DNA of 64,000 nt, taken from Bacillota bacterium (GTDB taxonomy: Bacteria; Bacillota; Clostridia; Christensenellales; SZUA-584). The position numbers were made by a program, and so were the translations under genes. Below the pieces are notes generated by a model. It worked only from the letters and a program-made list of their open reading frames with translations. It was not told the DNA's origin and did not search any database. Shown here piece after piece: positions 34,741-43,797 of this stretch. The stretch covers positions 186,001 to 250,000 of the forward strand of contig JAEZJG010000022.1 of NCBI GenBank assembly GCA_023415795.1, read 5' to 3'. Within the stretch, counting starts at the first letter, position 1; each line of letters starts with the position of its first letter.

Positions 34741-35560
34741 TGACGGAGGAGACCTCCTTTGTTTCGGAATTGTTGTTTTTGTCCTGTTTACGGCCAGACA
34801 TCTCAAGCCGCAAATAGGGGGTTAGTCTCTCTCTGATTGCAGTTGGGTTTTCGAAGTCGTTCATTGCCATCAAACCGTCTATTATCAAATCAGTCTCGAT
34901 TTTTTCAACTTTAAGGCGGAGAGATAACTTTGCTGCAATAGGCAGATAGACAAGGTTGGCAAAACATACACCATAGAGTGTTGCGACGAAAGCCACAGCA
35001 ATGGACTTGGCCAGCTCCTCGGGTGTGCTCATATTAGCCAGCACTTGAATGAGACCCAAAACCGTACCGATAATCCCTAACGTTGGCGAATAACCGCCGG
35101 CTGCTTCAAAAAGCGCGATTTCCCTTTTTTTGAGCTGTTCATGGATGTATACGTCGTTTTCGAGTATATCCCGAAAAGCGTTTTTGTCCATGCCATCCAT
35201 TAGCATGGTAAGTCCCTTAACGAGCAGAGGATCATTTTCTTTAATGAATTCTTCATCGCGGACGATCTGATCGAGCACTAGAAGGCCTTCTTTTTTTATT
35301 TTAATGGACAGCTCATAAATCTGTTCAATAGTGGCCTGAAGCGACATTTTTGGTGTTGTGGCAGCTGTTTTAATGAGTTTTGGTATATTAATAACATCGT
35401 TAACGGAGAAAGACACCATGAGTGCCCCCGCTGTGCCTCCTAAAACGATAATGGCGGGACTTAACAGGAATAAGGACATGATATCGCCATGTTCAAGTAC
35501 GAAGCCTGTAATTAAAGCGCCAAAGCCGACAATTAATCCGATTATTGTACCCTTGCCCAT
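34724..35560 (-). CDS. motA: flagellar motor stator protein MotA
   Basis: 278 residues, with four membrane helices in the MotA arrangement: two near the N-terminus (3-50) and two around 150-215 flanking a large cytoplasmic loop (~70-145). EAAGGYSPTLGIIGTVLGLIQVL (~153-175) is the conserved third-helix region. It makes up the ion-conducting stator with MotB. The pair is probably transcribed from a sigma-D-like promoter at 35594-35620. No other flagellar genes are in the window. Confidence 0.95.
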   Translation of the reverse strand: MGKGTIIGLIVGFGALITGFVLEHGDIMSLFLLSPAIIVLGGTAGALMVSFSVNDVINIPKLIKTAATTPKMSLQATIEQIYELSIKIKKEGLLVLDQIVRDEEFIKENDPLLVKGLTMLMDGMDKNAFRDILENDVYIHEQLKKREIALFEAAGGYSPTLGIIGTVLGLIQVLANMSTPEELAKSIAVAFVATLYGVCFANLVYLPIAAKLSLRLKVEKIETDLIIDGLMAMNDFENPTAIRERLTPYLRLEMSGRKQDKNNNSETKEVSSVNEQKT

Positions 35561-35593
35561 TTTGTACTTCCTTGGATTTGTTCTATGAGATTA

Positions 35594-35620
35594 CTATCGG
35601 AGTTTTTATCAGAATAATTA
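35594..35620 (-). promoter_or_regulatory. candidate sigma-D (sigma-28) promoter of motAB
   Basis: On the minus strand TAAT (35620-35617), a 15-base spacer and TCCGATAG (35601-35594) match the motility sigma consensus TAAA-N15-GCCGATAA at 3 of 4 and 6 of 8 positions. It lies ~35 bases upstream of the motA start. Confidence 0.65.
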
Positions 35621-35622
35621 GC

Positions 35623-35647
35623 AAAAAAGTGCCCGAAGACACTTTTT
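35623..35647 (-). terminator. UUCG-tetraloop terminator upstream of motAB
   Basis: On the minus strand AAAAAGTGTC-TTCG-GGCACTTTTTT forms a strong hairpin and T-run, ending the transcript of the gene at 35682-36263 just before the motAB promoter. Confidence 0.85.
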
Positions 35648-35681
35648 AATTTACACAATCTAATATTTGGTGATGAATCAA

Positions 35682-36263
35682 TTACAATATGCTGCGCCCG
35701 CCCGACGTGTTTTCGGGCTGCCTGTTTTTGAGCAGCACACCCTGACCCGTGCGCAATATCCCAAACACCAGAATGATGATGCCAAGGAATATCACCTGGT
35801 TGATGGATAGCACCAGCGGGATGATAAGGAACACCAGGCCGATCAGCGTAAGCAGAGCGCCTGCACTGGTCTTTCGCCCTATACCCTCCTTGCGTCCGTG
35901 TATAATCCCGAAGATGCCAAAGACAATCAGCCAGCAAGATAGTATCACACCCATTAAATCCGCTGTGGGAGTAATGATCAGAAGAAGCAAAAACAGCACC
36001 AAATCAACCAATCCGTGCACCAAATACGCGACAAATAAACTTTGATTGTTTCTGTTTTGTATAGCCTTAAAGATACAGTATATTCCGTAGACCAGCACAC
36101 CGATGCGAATTATAAATATCAACGTTTTCAGTGCAATACTGGCTTCGTCTGGGTGCGCTTTGCTGACTCCGTTGGCAGCCAGAAGGAATATACCTGTTGC
36201 GATGATCAGTGCGCCTGTCACAACAACAAGCCACCATGGTGTTTTTTTCTCAGTTGGGAACAT
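35682..36263 (-). CDS. DUF308 (HdeD-like) membrane protein
   Basis: 193 residues from the ATG at 36263, preceded by GAGGAGG at 8 bases; a start 21 bases earlier lacks an RBS. About six membrane helices are arranged as pairs, with GVILSCWLIVFGIFGIIHGR (~110-129) and IFLGIIILVFGILRTGQG typical of DUF308 repeats. The family is linked to acid resistance in enterobacteria, but function in Firmicutes is unknown. It is transcribed alone and ended by a UUCG terminator. Confidence 0.75.
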   Translation of the reverse strand: MFPTEKKTPWWLVVVTGALIIATGIFLLAANGVSKAHPDEASIALKTLIFIIRIGVLVYGIYCIFKAIQNRNNQSLFVAYLVHGLVDLVLFLLLLIITPTADLMGVILSCWLIVFGIFGIIHGRKEGIGRKTSAGALLTLIGLVFLIIPLVLSINQVIFLGIIILVFGILRTGQGVLLKNRQPENTSGGRSIL

Positions 36264-36348
36264 GTCAGGCTCCTCCTCAAACATACTTCTCTATACTGAA
36301 ATAATACCACCAAAATACGATTATACACAACTATTATCAATGAAAAAA

Positions 36349-37179
36349 TTAATGGGGCGAGAAGCCCTCGCCCAGTACCTCGCTGACATCCGCGACAATA
36401 ACGAACGCGCTGGGGTCAATGCTTCGCACCAGCCTTTTGAGTCGCACGCCCTCGGTGCGCCAGGGCAGCACACACAAAAGCACGCTTTTTTCACTGCCGC
36501 TGTACATCCCCTTGGCGTTGAGCAATGTCACGCCGCGCTGCAGCTTTTCCATAATAGCGGCGGCAAGCTCCTTATTCTTTTCGGATATGATGTAGAACGC
36601 CTTGGCAGCGGAAAGCCCGACGGTAATGGCATCGATCAGCTTAGATGTCACAAACAGAGATGCCAGTGCATACAACGCGACCTCCGGCTCAAAAAGCAGA
36701 CCAGAGGCGATTATGACGACAAAGTCGATACAAAAAACAAACGTGCCCATACCCACTGATCGGAAGTGCGTGCTGAGCATTTTTGCAGCCATATCTGTAC
36801 CGCCCGTGCTGCCGCCCGACCGCACCACAAGACCGATACCGATGCCTACCAGCACACCGCCGTATACGCAGCCTAAAAAGTGATCCTGAGCGGCAGGAAC
36901 GGGAATGACCTCTGCAGCGACAGAATACAACATAAGCGAGTAAGCTGTGCGGATGGCAAAACTTTTACCCACGGCACGAAACCCAAACAGGAACAGAGGC
37001 ACGTTCAGTACGACGATTGTAAGCCCCAGCGGAACATTAAATAGGTGATACAGTATTGTAGCGATGCCGCTGATGCCGCCCGCTGCAATGGTATTGGGAA
37101 CCAAAAACAGATTCAACCCTGCCACGGCAATGCCCACACCCACTGTCATCCATATATAATCCTTCACACGCTGGCTCAT
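36349..37179 (-). CDS. YitT-family membrane protein (DUF161/DUF2179)
   Basis: 276 residues from the ATG at 37179, with GGGAG five bases upstream; an in-frame start 18 bases earlier lacks an RBS. Five to six membrane helices in the N-terminal YitT/DUF161 region (~10-190; LNLFLVPNTIAAGGISGIAT at ~19-38, LVVRSGGSTGGTDMAAKML at ~108-126) are followed by a cytoplasmic DUF2179 domain (~200-270; AFYIISEKNKELAAAIME). Function is unresolved; transport has been proposed for the family. Confidence 0.9.
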   Translation of the reverse strand: MSQRVKDYIWMTVGVGIAVAGLNLFLVPNTIAAGGISGIATILYHLFNVPLGLTIVVLNVPLFLFGFRAVGKSFAIRTAYSLMLYSVAAEVIPVPAAQDHFLGCVYGGVLVGIGIGLVVRSGGSTGGTDMAAKMLSTHFRSVGMGTFVFCIDFVVIIASGLLFEPEVALYALASLFVTSKLIDAITVGLSAAKAFYIISEKNKELAAAIMEKLQRGVTLLNAKGMYSGSEKSVLLCVLPWRTEGVRLKRLVRSIDPSAFVIVADVSEVLGEGFSPH

Positions 37180-37245
37180 GTGATCTCCCGTCGCCACTAA
37201 AATTATGTGCGCTAATGAAATAAGCGGAAGATGTAATCCTCCGCT

Positions 37246-37605
37246 TTAGTCTTTGTCGTTTTGTTTTGTTTTATCAAACCCCATGCTGATGGATATTGCC
37301 TCGTCAATACGCAGCATATCCTTTTCGCTTAGCCGCCCCATTTTTTTAATCAGCCTTGTCTTGTCGATGGTTCTGATCTGTTCGAGCAGCACCACGCTTT
37401 TCTCTGTCAGCACATCGCCGTCTATGATGATGTGCGTGGGCAGACGCGCCTTGCCAAGATTGGACGTTATGGCTGCGACGATAACCGTGGGACTAAATCG
37501 GTTCCCGGTATCGTTTTGTATCACAAGCACCGGGCGTATACCGCCTTGCTCTGATCCTGTGACGGGGTTCAAATCTGCGTAGTATATATCGCCTCGCTCT
37601 ATCAT
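37246..37605 (-). CDS. mazF: MazF/PemK-family endoribonuclease toxin
   Basis: 119 residues, the normal MazF/NdoA size. MIERGDIYYADLNPVTGSEQGG, RPVLVIQND (~25-33) and VIVAAITSNLGKARLPTHI (~42-60) are characteristic, with the conserved arginine in GIRPVLVI and the threonine in ITS expected at the active site. It cleaves RNA at short sequences. An adjacent MazE-type antitoxin, normally just upstream, is not visible in the 184-base gap to the next gene. It may be a solitary homologue or be paired elsewhere. Confidence 0.93.
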   Translation of the reverse strand: MIERGDIYYADLNPVTGSEQGGIRPVLVIQNDTGNRFSPTVIVAAITSNLGKARLPTHIIIDGDVLTEKSVVLLEQIRTIDKTRLIKKMGRLSEKDMLRIDEAISISMGFDKTKQNDKD

Positions 37606-37789
37606 ACGTCACCCCGCGCTATGCTGTTTTGGTTTCCAATATATAATATGAGGGGGAGACTCTATTTGTTAGCAGATTTTGCAGTAGTGGACAACCTGAT
37701 TCGTCGAAGTATCTCGCTATAAATGGCGTTAGACGATACTCTTTAGCGCTTATTAGCCCTGTGAGGCGTTTTTGCGGATATAGCCCGCG

Positions 37790-38575
37790 CTACTTGAGAA
37801 GCTCCTGAGCGTTTTTATACATGATGCGATCGATGTCGGCTGCGGGCAGCGGCAGAGAGCTGATTCGCTTGATCTCATCGTCCGCATGCTTCCATGGCGA
37901 ATCGGTACCGAACAGCACATTTTCCGCGCCGTGCTTGCTGATCATGCGCGCCATGCCTTCATCGCCCAGCTTGTAGTGAGAATAACAGGTGTCAAGGTAA
38001 AGCGGCAGACCCAATAGCACCTCCTCCACGTCACGCCAGAGTGCGTGGCTGCCCATGTGCGCGGCCACCAGCTGGATACCCGGCACATTTTGCAGCACAA
38101 GTCGCAGCATCAGCGGCGTGCAATGCACGGGGGAAGGATAACCGACATCAACACCTGCGTGAATCACCACGATAAGCCCAACATCGCGTATGGCCTCGTA
38201 AAGCGGCATCATGCGTCTTTCGTCGGCGAAGAAGTGCTGATAGTCTGGGTGCAGCTTAATACCCTTGAAGCCGTGCTGTTTGACCCATTCAAGGTTATTA
38301 ACGAAGTTGGGATCGTCCGGGTGCGCTGCGCCAAAGAAACGAAGCATGTCCTGCTCTTGCTCCAGCGCCCAGGCGTTGATAACGGGTATTTGCGAGGGCT
38401 TGGTAGCGACAGGCAGAACCACGCTGGCATCCACACCGCACTGCTCCATATGGCTGAGCAGCCCGGATACGGTGCCGTCGTGCGCTGCTGCCATGCGTGC
38501 TTTGTTCTCCAAAGTATCGATGGCGGCCGGTGCAATTCTGTCGTGGAAGCAATGTGTATGAAAGTCTATGACCAT
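37790..38575 (-). CDS. amidohydrolase-family TIM-barrel hydrolase
   Basis: 261 residues from the ATG at 38575 (MVIDFHTHCFHDRIAP). An in-frame TTG ten codons earlier would place GGAG inside the coding region. The metal-binding motif HTHCFH is near the start (6-11). Later motifs are GFKGIKLHPDYQHFFAD (~104-120), VVIHAGVD (~136-143), QLVAAHMG (~168-175) and LFGTDSPW (~232-239), where His and Asp complete the metal site. This is the 'Amidohydro_2' group, related to decarboxylases and hydrolases. Substrate unknown. Confidence 0.85.
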   Translation of the reverse strand: MVIDFHTHCFHDRIAPAAIDTLENKARMAAAHDGTVSGLLSHMEQCGVDASVVLPVATKPSQIPVINAWALEQEQDMLRFFGAAHPDDPNFVNNLEWVKQHGFKGIKLHPDYQHFFADERRMMPLYEAIRDVGLIVVIHAGVDVGYPSPVHCTPLMLRLVLQNVPGIQLVAAHMGSHALWRDVEEVLLGLPLYLDTCYSHYKLGDEGMARMISKHGAENVLFGTDSPWKHADDEIKRISSLPLPAADIDRIMYKNAQELLK

Positions 38576-38687
38576 GCGTATATTTCTCCGGTTGCTTTTC
38601 TCCAATTCTACTATACAAGCAGGAATAGGACAAGCCGAGACACTCTGGCGGAAAAAATGTAAGAGTTTTCGCCAGAGTATGCAGAGC

Positions 38688-39521
38688 TTAAAGCATGTCT
38701 TCGGAGAATTCTACGCGTGTTCCGAACACATCCTTGATTGTCTCGATGATGCGTGCGTCAAAAAAGCGGTCTCGATTGTGCACAACAATCGAGAGCGGTG
38801 ATATATTAACCAGTGCAGACAGCAGGGCGTCGTCCTTTTCGCTGCGCGCGCCTGAGAAGCGGCTTTGCAGCAGACATAAACGGTCGTCCAGCAATACGTA
38901 TTCGCCATCGCCGTCCACACACAAATGAACCTGCCGCACACGCGGTATGCGAATTTTAACGAACAGCCGCAGTATCTCCACAAATTCTGCGTACTCCTTT
39001 TTGCGGATATGATCCTCCACACACCAGGAGAGCTCCTTTTCCCACGTCTCCAGATAATCCTTCATTCGAAAGCGCATGAAGCCTTCCAGTATGATGGTGC
39101 TCGTTTCATTCTGCTGAAGCATTTCCGCAAGGCGCTGTTTAACGTCTACCTTGCACAGCGCCACCTCGTTTTTTTGGCCGGATTTACCGTACCAAAGGCG
39201 TTTGAGCGCACGCACAAGAATGTCGCACTGCTCCTTCTCAGACAGAAAGTTATACTTTTGCCGCAGCAAGCGCACCATATGACGAATCTGGAGGTTTTCC
39301 ACGATGATGTCGGCAAGCAGCGTGCAAAGCATCAGACGCTCCTTGCCGTGGTCGTTTTCGGAGTCCGTTACACAGACGCTGGCGATACGATTGCCGGCGT
39401 CGTCAATATCATTTATGCTCACAAGGCAGCCCTGCCGCAGCGCATCATGCAGACGGTTTGTTATCAGCGGTGCCAGTTCAAGGCCCTGATCCTCAATACC
39501 CAAGATAATATTCAAATCCAA
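38688..39521 (-). CDS. ytxC: YtxC-like sporulation-associated protein
   Basis: 277 residues, close to the length of YtxC. It is mostly helical, with ALKRLWYGKSGQKNEVALCK (~105-124), a FMRFRMKDYLETWEKEL segment (~147-163) and a conserved VVHNRDRFFDARIIETIKDVFG end, all consistent with the YtxC family (PF08812) of proteins first named from sporulation loci. In Bacillus subtilis ytxC is near thrS; here thrS is 5 kb away. Function is unknown. Recognition is by pattern, with no catalytic motif. Confidence 0.7.
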   Translation of the reverse strand: MDLNIILGIEDQGLELAPLITNRLHDALRQGCLVSINDIDDAGNRIASVCVTDSENDHGKERLMLCTLLADIIVENLQIRHMVRLLRQKYNFLSEKEQCDILVRALKRLWYGKSGQKNEVALCKVDVKQRLAEMLQQNETSTIILEGFMRFRMKDYLETWEKELSWCVEDHIRKKEYAEFVEILRLFVKIRIPRVRQVHLCVDGDGEYVLLDDRLCLLQSRFSGARSEKDDALLSALVNISPLSIVVHNRDRFFDARIIETIKDVFGTRVEFSEDML

Positions 39522-39747
39522 ATCACCCTTTTTTAGCCGTTCACTATAATCTATGCCGGGGCAAAATAAACGTTTCTCACATTAATTTTTGCAGACGGGC
39601 AAAATACTCTCGTTGTAAATTTTGTAAACAAGGCAATTGGGAAACATAAACAATACGTTGCGAATGCTATGGATGCCATGCTAATATGAACAAAAAGACG
39701 CGAAAATCAGGCAGGCAGGCTTGTATGCTCGGAAGGGACAATGTGTT

Positions 39748-40356
39748 ATGGAAGAGGAAAGAATTATCCAGGCGGCAAAACAATATGGTGAGCTGGCCGC
39801 AATGCTCATGGCTTCCGCCGAGGAAGCAAAGCTGGATACCGAGGAGCCGGGCTACATTCGTGACGCGCTGCTGCGCTTATTTTATGTGGTTCGGCTGGAC
39901 GAAAAGATGGAGAAGTGTCAGGAACTGCTGACGGAGGAATCCGACGAGGAGACGGTGGAAGCGGTGATGGACGCGGCACAGGCAGTGCAGGAGGCATCGG
40001 ACACTGTATTTGGGCACGTGGAGGATTACAGTGCCGCTGACAGAGAATTTGAGGAGAAAATAGAGTCGCTGACGCTGGGTTCTCCGGAGGAAGGCTTAGA
40101 CGATTTGCTTTGCAAGCTATACAAATGTGAGGGTATCATCCGGCTGGCATACCGCTGTGCAACGCGCTATCCCATGTACGGCGTTCAGGGCAGCATGTTT
40201 GGCGGCTCACCGGATACGGAGCCGATAACTGATACAGAAAACCTCATTTCGCGAGACATGAAGGTGGATGTGCTGGCATTGCTGGAGGCCCGGGATAAGC
40301 TGATAGCTGCCATAGAGCCTTTAATCTCGGAAGTTGGGCAGGATGCGCCCGCATGA
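39748..40356 (+). CDS. acidic helical protein, unknown
   Basis: 202 residues from the ATG at 39748, preceded by GGAAGGGA. Rich in Glu and Ala, with EERIIQAAKQYGELAAMLMAS (~3-23) and EKMEKCQELLTEESDEETVEA; likely all-helical, with no membrane segment or metal motif. A central LDDLLCKLYKCEGIIRLAYRCATRYPM stretch is the most conserved-looking part. It ends 31 bases before the HAD phosphatase gene and may be cotranscribed with it. I do not recognise the family. Confidence 0.6.
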   Translation: MEEERIIQAAKQYGELAAMLMASAEEAKLDTEEPGYIRDALLRLFYVVRLDEKMEKCQELLTEESDEETVEAVMDAAQAVQEASDTVFGHVEDYSAADREFEEKIESLTLGSPEEGLDDLLCKLYKCEGIIRLAYRCATRYPMYGVQGSMFGGSPDTEPITDTENLISRDMKVDVLALLEARDKLIAAIEPLISEVGQDAPA

Positions 40357-40387
40357 ACAGACGTGATAAAACCACAGGAGAGAAGAA

Positions 40388-41059
40388 GTGAAGTTGGCGA
40401 TATTCGACTTTGACGGCACGTTGTTTCCGCAGGATACACTGCCCTTTCTGTTGCGGCAGTGGCATGCGCAGGGGCGTTCATTTAAAAAGCTGGTGAAGGC
40501 TTATACTTCTGTGGGAATGCTGTATGTGCGCTATAAGCTGGGCGCACGCGGGCTCTCGCGCGAGATGATGCGTCGAACGGCGTTGCAACGTGTAACACGC
40601 ATATTCGACGGCATGAAGGAGCCGCAGGTGTCGGAATTCTTTCTGCAAAACGCAAAGCTGATTGTGCCGCTGCTGCGCGAATCGGTACTGATCGAGCTGA
40701 AAAAGGCGCAGTCAGAGGGCTTGCATACGGTGCTGCTGTCGGGCGGCTATCAGACGCTGATGGAGCATGTGGGCGCAATGATTGGCATCGATACCGTGGT
40801 GGCCACAAAGATATACTACAAGGACGGCTTCGCGGACACATGCCGCGGGCTGGATATCGTGTGCGGCGACGGCAAAGCCGACAGCATCATCGCTGCCTTT
40901 GAAGGACGCGAGGTAGACTGGCAGTCCAGCATTGCCTACGCAGACAGTTATTCCGATCTGCCGCTGCTGCGCATGGTGGGACAGCCGGTGGCGGTGTGCC
41001 CCGACAGAGACCTCGCTGCCATGCTGCCGGAGCTGGGCTGGCGCGTGATAGAGAAGTAA
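40388..41059 (+). CDS. HAD-IB family phosphatase
   Basis: 223 residues from a GTG at 40388, with AGGAG upstream. Haloacid-dehalogenase motifs are complete: motif I FDFDGTLFP (~6-14) with nucleophile Asp, motif II VLLSGGYQ (~117-124), and motif IV YADSYSDLPLL (~188-198). The arrangement resembles SerB-like or HAD-IB hydrolases. It dephosphorylates a small molecule, unidentified. Confidence 0.88.
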   Translation: MKLAIFDFDGTLFPQDTLPFLLRQWHAQGRSFKKLVKAYTSVGMLYVRYKLGARGLSREMMRRTALQRVTRIFDGMKEPQVSEFFLQNAKLIVPLLRESVLIELKKAQSEGLHTVLLSGGYQTLMEHVGAMIGIDTVVATKIYYKDGFADTCRGLDIVCGDGKADSIIAAFEGREVDWQSSIAYADSYSDLPLLRMVGQPVAVCPDRDLAAMLPELGWRVIEK

Positions 41060-41680
41060 TCAGCGCGGGTTTAGCTGACTGCCCCGCCGTATTGGTTTGC
41101 CATGCGCGGGGCACACCCATGTAAAGGGGTAGGCAGCTATCGCCTCAACGCTCTGAAGCATCATCTTATAATCCCAGTCCCAAGGAGCGGGGTATGGCAC
41201 CAGCGCTCTTTTTTTATTTTCCAGCAGGTCACCCGCAAACAGCACGTCCTTGTATAAAAAACAAACGTGTCCCGGTGTATGACCGGGCGTGGGGATAACC
41301 TGTATGCCGTTGATGCTTGCATTGCTGTCAAACGGCTGCAGATTCTGCGGAACGGAGACGCGCATCAGCTTGCCGATATACCGCTTAAAGCTGTGGCGCG
41401 GCTGCTCACCCGTGATGAACGGGATATCCTCGGCAGAGGCATGTACGGCTGCGCCCGTTTCGGTCTGCCAGCGTGCTGCGTTGCCGATGTGATCCACATC
41501 ATGATGAGTCAGCAGAATGTGGCGGATATCCGAAAAGCCCAGCGTATCCAACTCGCGCCACATGTGCTTGCCTGCAAAGCTCATGCCCGTGTCAATCAGC
41601 ACTGGTTTGGGTGTCAGCACCAGATACACATGGCTGTGGTGCGACGCGTCCAGCATGTAAACATTATCTGTAATTCTCAT
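41060..41680 (-). CDS. metallo-beta-lactamase-fold hydrolase
   Basis: 206 residues. The zinc motif is LTHHDVDHIGN (~58-68, HxHxDH type) with a second zinc ligand region GHTPGHVCFLYKDVLFAGDLL (~133-153; D as bridging ligand) and a final PAHGKPI (~191-197). This is the glyoxalase-II-like or YflN-like group of the fold, with a D/H set for two zinc ions. Substrate unknown. Convergent with the HAD gene (1 base between stops). Confidence 0.88.
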   Translation of the reverse strand: MRITDNVYMLDASHHSHVYLVLTPKPVLIDTGMSFAGKHMWRELDTLGFSDIRHILLTHHDVDHIGNAARWQTETGAAVHASAEDIPFITGEQPRHSFKRYIGKLMRVSVPQNLQPFDSNASINGIQVIPTPGHTPGHVCFLYKDVLFAGDLLENKKRALVPYPAPWDWDYKMMLQSVEAIAAYPFTWVCPAHGKPIRRGSQLNPR

Positions 41681-41754
41681 AGCGTCACTATATCATAAAT
41701 ACTGCGGAATCAGAAGATACAACGAGTCGATTGTGTCGTGCACGATGAAAGCAA

Positions 41755-41805
41755 AAAGAGGAAACCCACGCACGCCTGTGCGGCGCAAACGTGGGAATCC
41801 TCTTT
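41755..41805 (-). terminator. long hairpin terminator of the LysM-GH18 gene
   Basis: AAAGAGG and CCCACG on one side pair with CGTGGG and CCTCTTT on the other, giving an extended stem with internal loop, 20 bases beyond the stop at 41825. A T-run follows in the minus-strand direction. Confidence 0.75.
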
Positions 41806-41824
41806 GCCATTTTTTAAGGAGTGC

Positions 41825-43120
41825 TTACGTTTCAGGAATTACCTTCACAATGCTGTACATGCTGGAGAGAACCTCCCAGTTCTGCGGGAATGATAATCCC
41901 AGCAGCCAATAACTGATGCCGCGCAGGTCGTATTCGTTGACCAGCAGCAGCTTGGCGCGTACGCTCCGCGCGTCCTCGAACCACACCTCGTGCTGAACGC
42001 CGTTGGTATCGTAATACTTAAACGTGGGGGCTTGTGTCTGTTCGTTAAACTGTATTGCCGCGCCCTTCTCAGCTGCCAGCCGGATGGCCTGCTGCGGGTC
42101 CAACCGCCGTGCCCAACGCCCGCCCGGCATGTAGGGCAGTGTCCAGTCGTAGCCGTACAGCGGCATACCCATCATGATCTTGCGGCTGGGCATCACAGAG
42201 GCGGCGTAGCGTATCACGCTTTCCACCTGATCGATGGGGGCGACTGCGTACGGCGGCCCGCCCGACCAACCCCACTCGTAGGTCATAATGATGACGAAAT
42301 CGACGATCTCTCCATGTGCCTTGTAATCGTGCGCCCCATGCCACGAGCCGGTCTGAAGGTCAGAATCCTTGGGCGCGAGCGCGGTGGATACCACATAATT
42401 TTGCTCATGCAGCGCGGCGGTGATGCGGCGCAGGAAATCGTTGTAGAGCTGGCGGTTTTCAGGCGATATACGTTCAAAGTCAATATTGATTCCATAGTAA
42501 CCCTTGGTATTCATAATGCTCAGCACATTGGCGATCAGTTTATCCTGAAGCATTGTATCCTTCAATATGCTGTCTACCAATGCTGTGTCGAAGTTGCCGT
42601 TGGAGAAGTTGGTGATGACGAGCAGCGGAGCGATGCGAAATTCGCGCGCGGTACGCAGCATGGTATCATCGTTGATGGGTGTCAGACTTCCATCTGCCTT
42701 TACCTGGTAGCTGAACGGAGACAGGTATGTGAGGTCGTTGCCCACTTCGCGAATGGTCTGTGCCTCCTTGTCGGGTGTGGACGGTTCAATATAGCCGTTT
42801 ACCTCGATGTACCCGTAGTTGCGCGCGCGCACGGGGATTCGCAGCGTTGTGCCTGGTGCTAATGCCTCGGGATTGGTGATGCCGTTTAGTGCGACTATGT
42901 CGCTCACCGTGGTGCCATAGCGCCGCGCAATCGTCCATAGTGTATCTCCGGGCCGAACAGTATGTACCGTCTCGCCGGTGGGTATCACCAGCGCCTGCCC
43001 CACAACCAAATAGGGAATATCCGACAATCCGTTAGCGGCGTATATAGCGTCGGCGCTTGCGCCAAACCTTTGGGCAATGCTGTACAGTGAATCACCCGGC
43101 TGCACCACATATATGTCCAA
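41825..43120 (-). CDS. LysM-GH18 spore hydrolase (SleL/YaaH-like)
   Basis: 431 residues from the TTG at 43120, following AAGGAAGTGAG; an in-frame ATG 29 codons earlier lacks an RBS. Two LysM domains (DIYVVQPGDSLYSIAQRFG, 2-45; HTVRPGDTLWTIARRYG, 50-95) bind peptidoglycan. The GH18 domain (~105-425) has its catalytic strand as GINIDFERIS (D and E conserved, first D of DxxDxDxE replaced), a pattern seen in spore-cortex glucosaminidases. No signal peptide is visible, as expected for a spore coat enzyme. It likely degrades cortex during germination. Confidence 0.88.
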   Translation of the reverse strand: MDIYVVQPGDSLYSIAQRFGASADAIYAANGLSDIPYLVVGQALVIPTGETVHTVRPGDTLWTIARRYGTTVSDIVALNGITNPEALAPGTTLRIPVRARNYGYIEVNGYIEPSTPDKEAQTIREVGNDLTYLSPFSYQVKADGSLTPINDDTMLRTAREFRIAPLLVITNFSNGNFDTALVDSILKDTMLQDKLIANVLSIMNTKGYYGINIDFERISPENRQLYNDFLRRITAALHEQNYVVSTALAPKDSDLQTGSWHGAHDYKAHGEIVDFVIIMTYEWGWSGGPPYAVAPIDQVESVIRYAASVMPSRKIMMGMPLYGYDWTLPYMPGGRWARRLDPQQAIRLAAEKGAAIQFNEQTQAPTFKYYDTNGVQHEVWFEDARSVRAKLLLVNEYDLRGISYWLLGLSFPQNWEVLSSMYSIVKVIPET

Positions 43121-43326
43121 AAAACTCACTTCCTTTATTTTTATTTGAGCGGTTAACCGCTTGTATATTATATGGAAAGCAGTAAAGGCTGGTTCGTGCA
43201 TCTGCACTTTCGTATAATTTTTGGCATAAAAGCTTTATCACTTTTTGAGGTGGCTCAATATACTATATTATGCCGTGCCGAAAAGCGGCGCTGCCGCCGA
43301 CAGAATTATAAAACGGAGTAGAGTCA

Positions 43327-43770
43327 ATGGAATATTCACCGAGAGAGCTTTTTGCGCGTATGATCAAGTGCGAAGCCGGTGGTGAGGGGTTAAGCGGAAT
43401 GCAAGCCGTGGCCTCGACCATTATGAACCGGGTACATGTGTCATACGGAGAATACTTACGGACGGGGCAGGGGGATTTGCGCCGTGTGCTGACCCAACCG
43501 GGGCAATTCACCTGCTATATGTCAACGGTAGGCGGTGAGTTTAATCCGCAAACCGTATGGAGCAGCCCTCCTGAACAGCTGCATTATGACGTGGCAGATT
43601 GGGCGCTTGCCGGAAACGTGCATTCCGGCGCTGTGGAAACGCTATGGTACATGAATCCGTTCAGCACCAATTGCCCACCCTATTTTCCATACAACCGCTC
43701 GGGCGTTCAGTTCAACAGGGTCAATCAGCACTGCTTTTATCAGCCCACGGCCTTGTATGCGCAAACATAA
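43327..43770 (+). CDS. cwlJ: spore cortex-lytic hydrolase, CwlJ/SleB family
   Basis: 147 residues, the length of CwlJ rather than the longer, exported SleB. The catalytic Hydrolase_2 domain fills the protein: FARMIKCEAGGEGLSGMQAVAS (~10-31, catalytic Glu) and IMNRVHVS, then the GQFTCY region. No signal peptide is present, as for CwlJ, which works from the spore coat. Its immediate partner is a GerQ-domain gene 27 bases downstream; in Bacillus GerQ is needed to place CwlJ on the spore. Cortex hydrolysis at germination is the inferred role. Confidence 0.88.
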   Translation: MEYSPRELFARMIKCEAGGEGLSGMQAVASTIMNRVHVSYGEYLRTGQGDLRRVLTQPGQFTCYMSTVGGEFNPQTVWSSPPEQLHYDVADWALAGNVHSGAVETLWYMNPFSTNCPPYFPYNRSGVQFNRVNQHCFYQPTALYAQT

Positions 43771-43797
43771 AATTTCCTTATGAAAGGGGGATACCAA

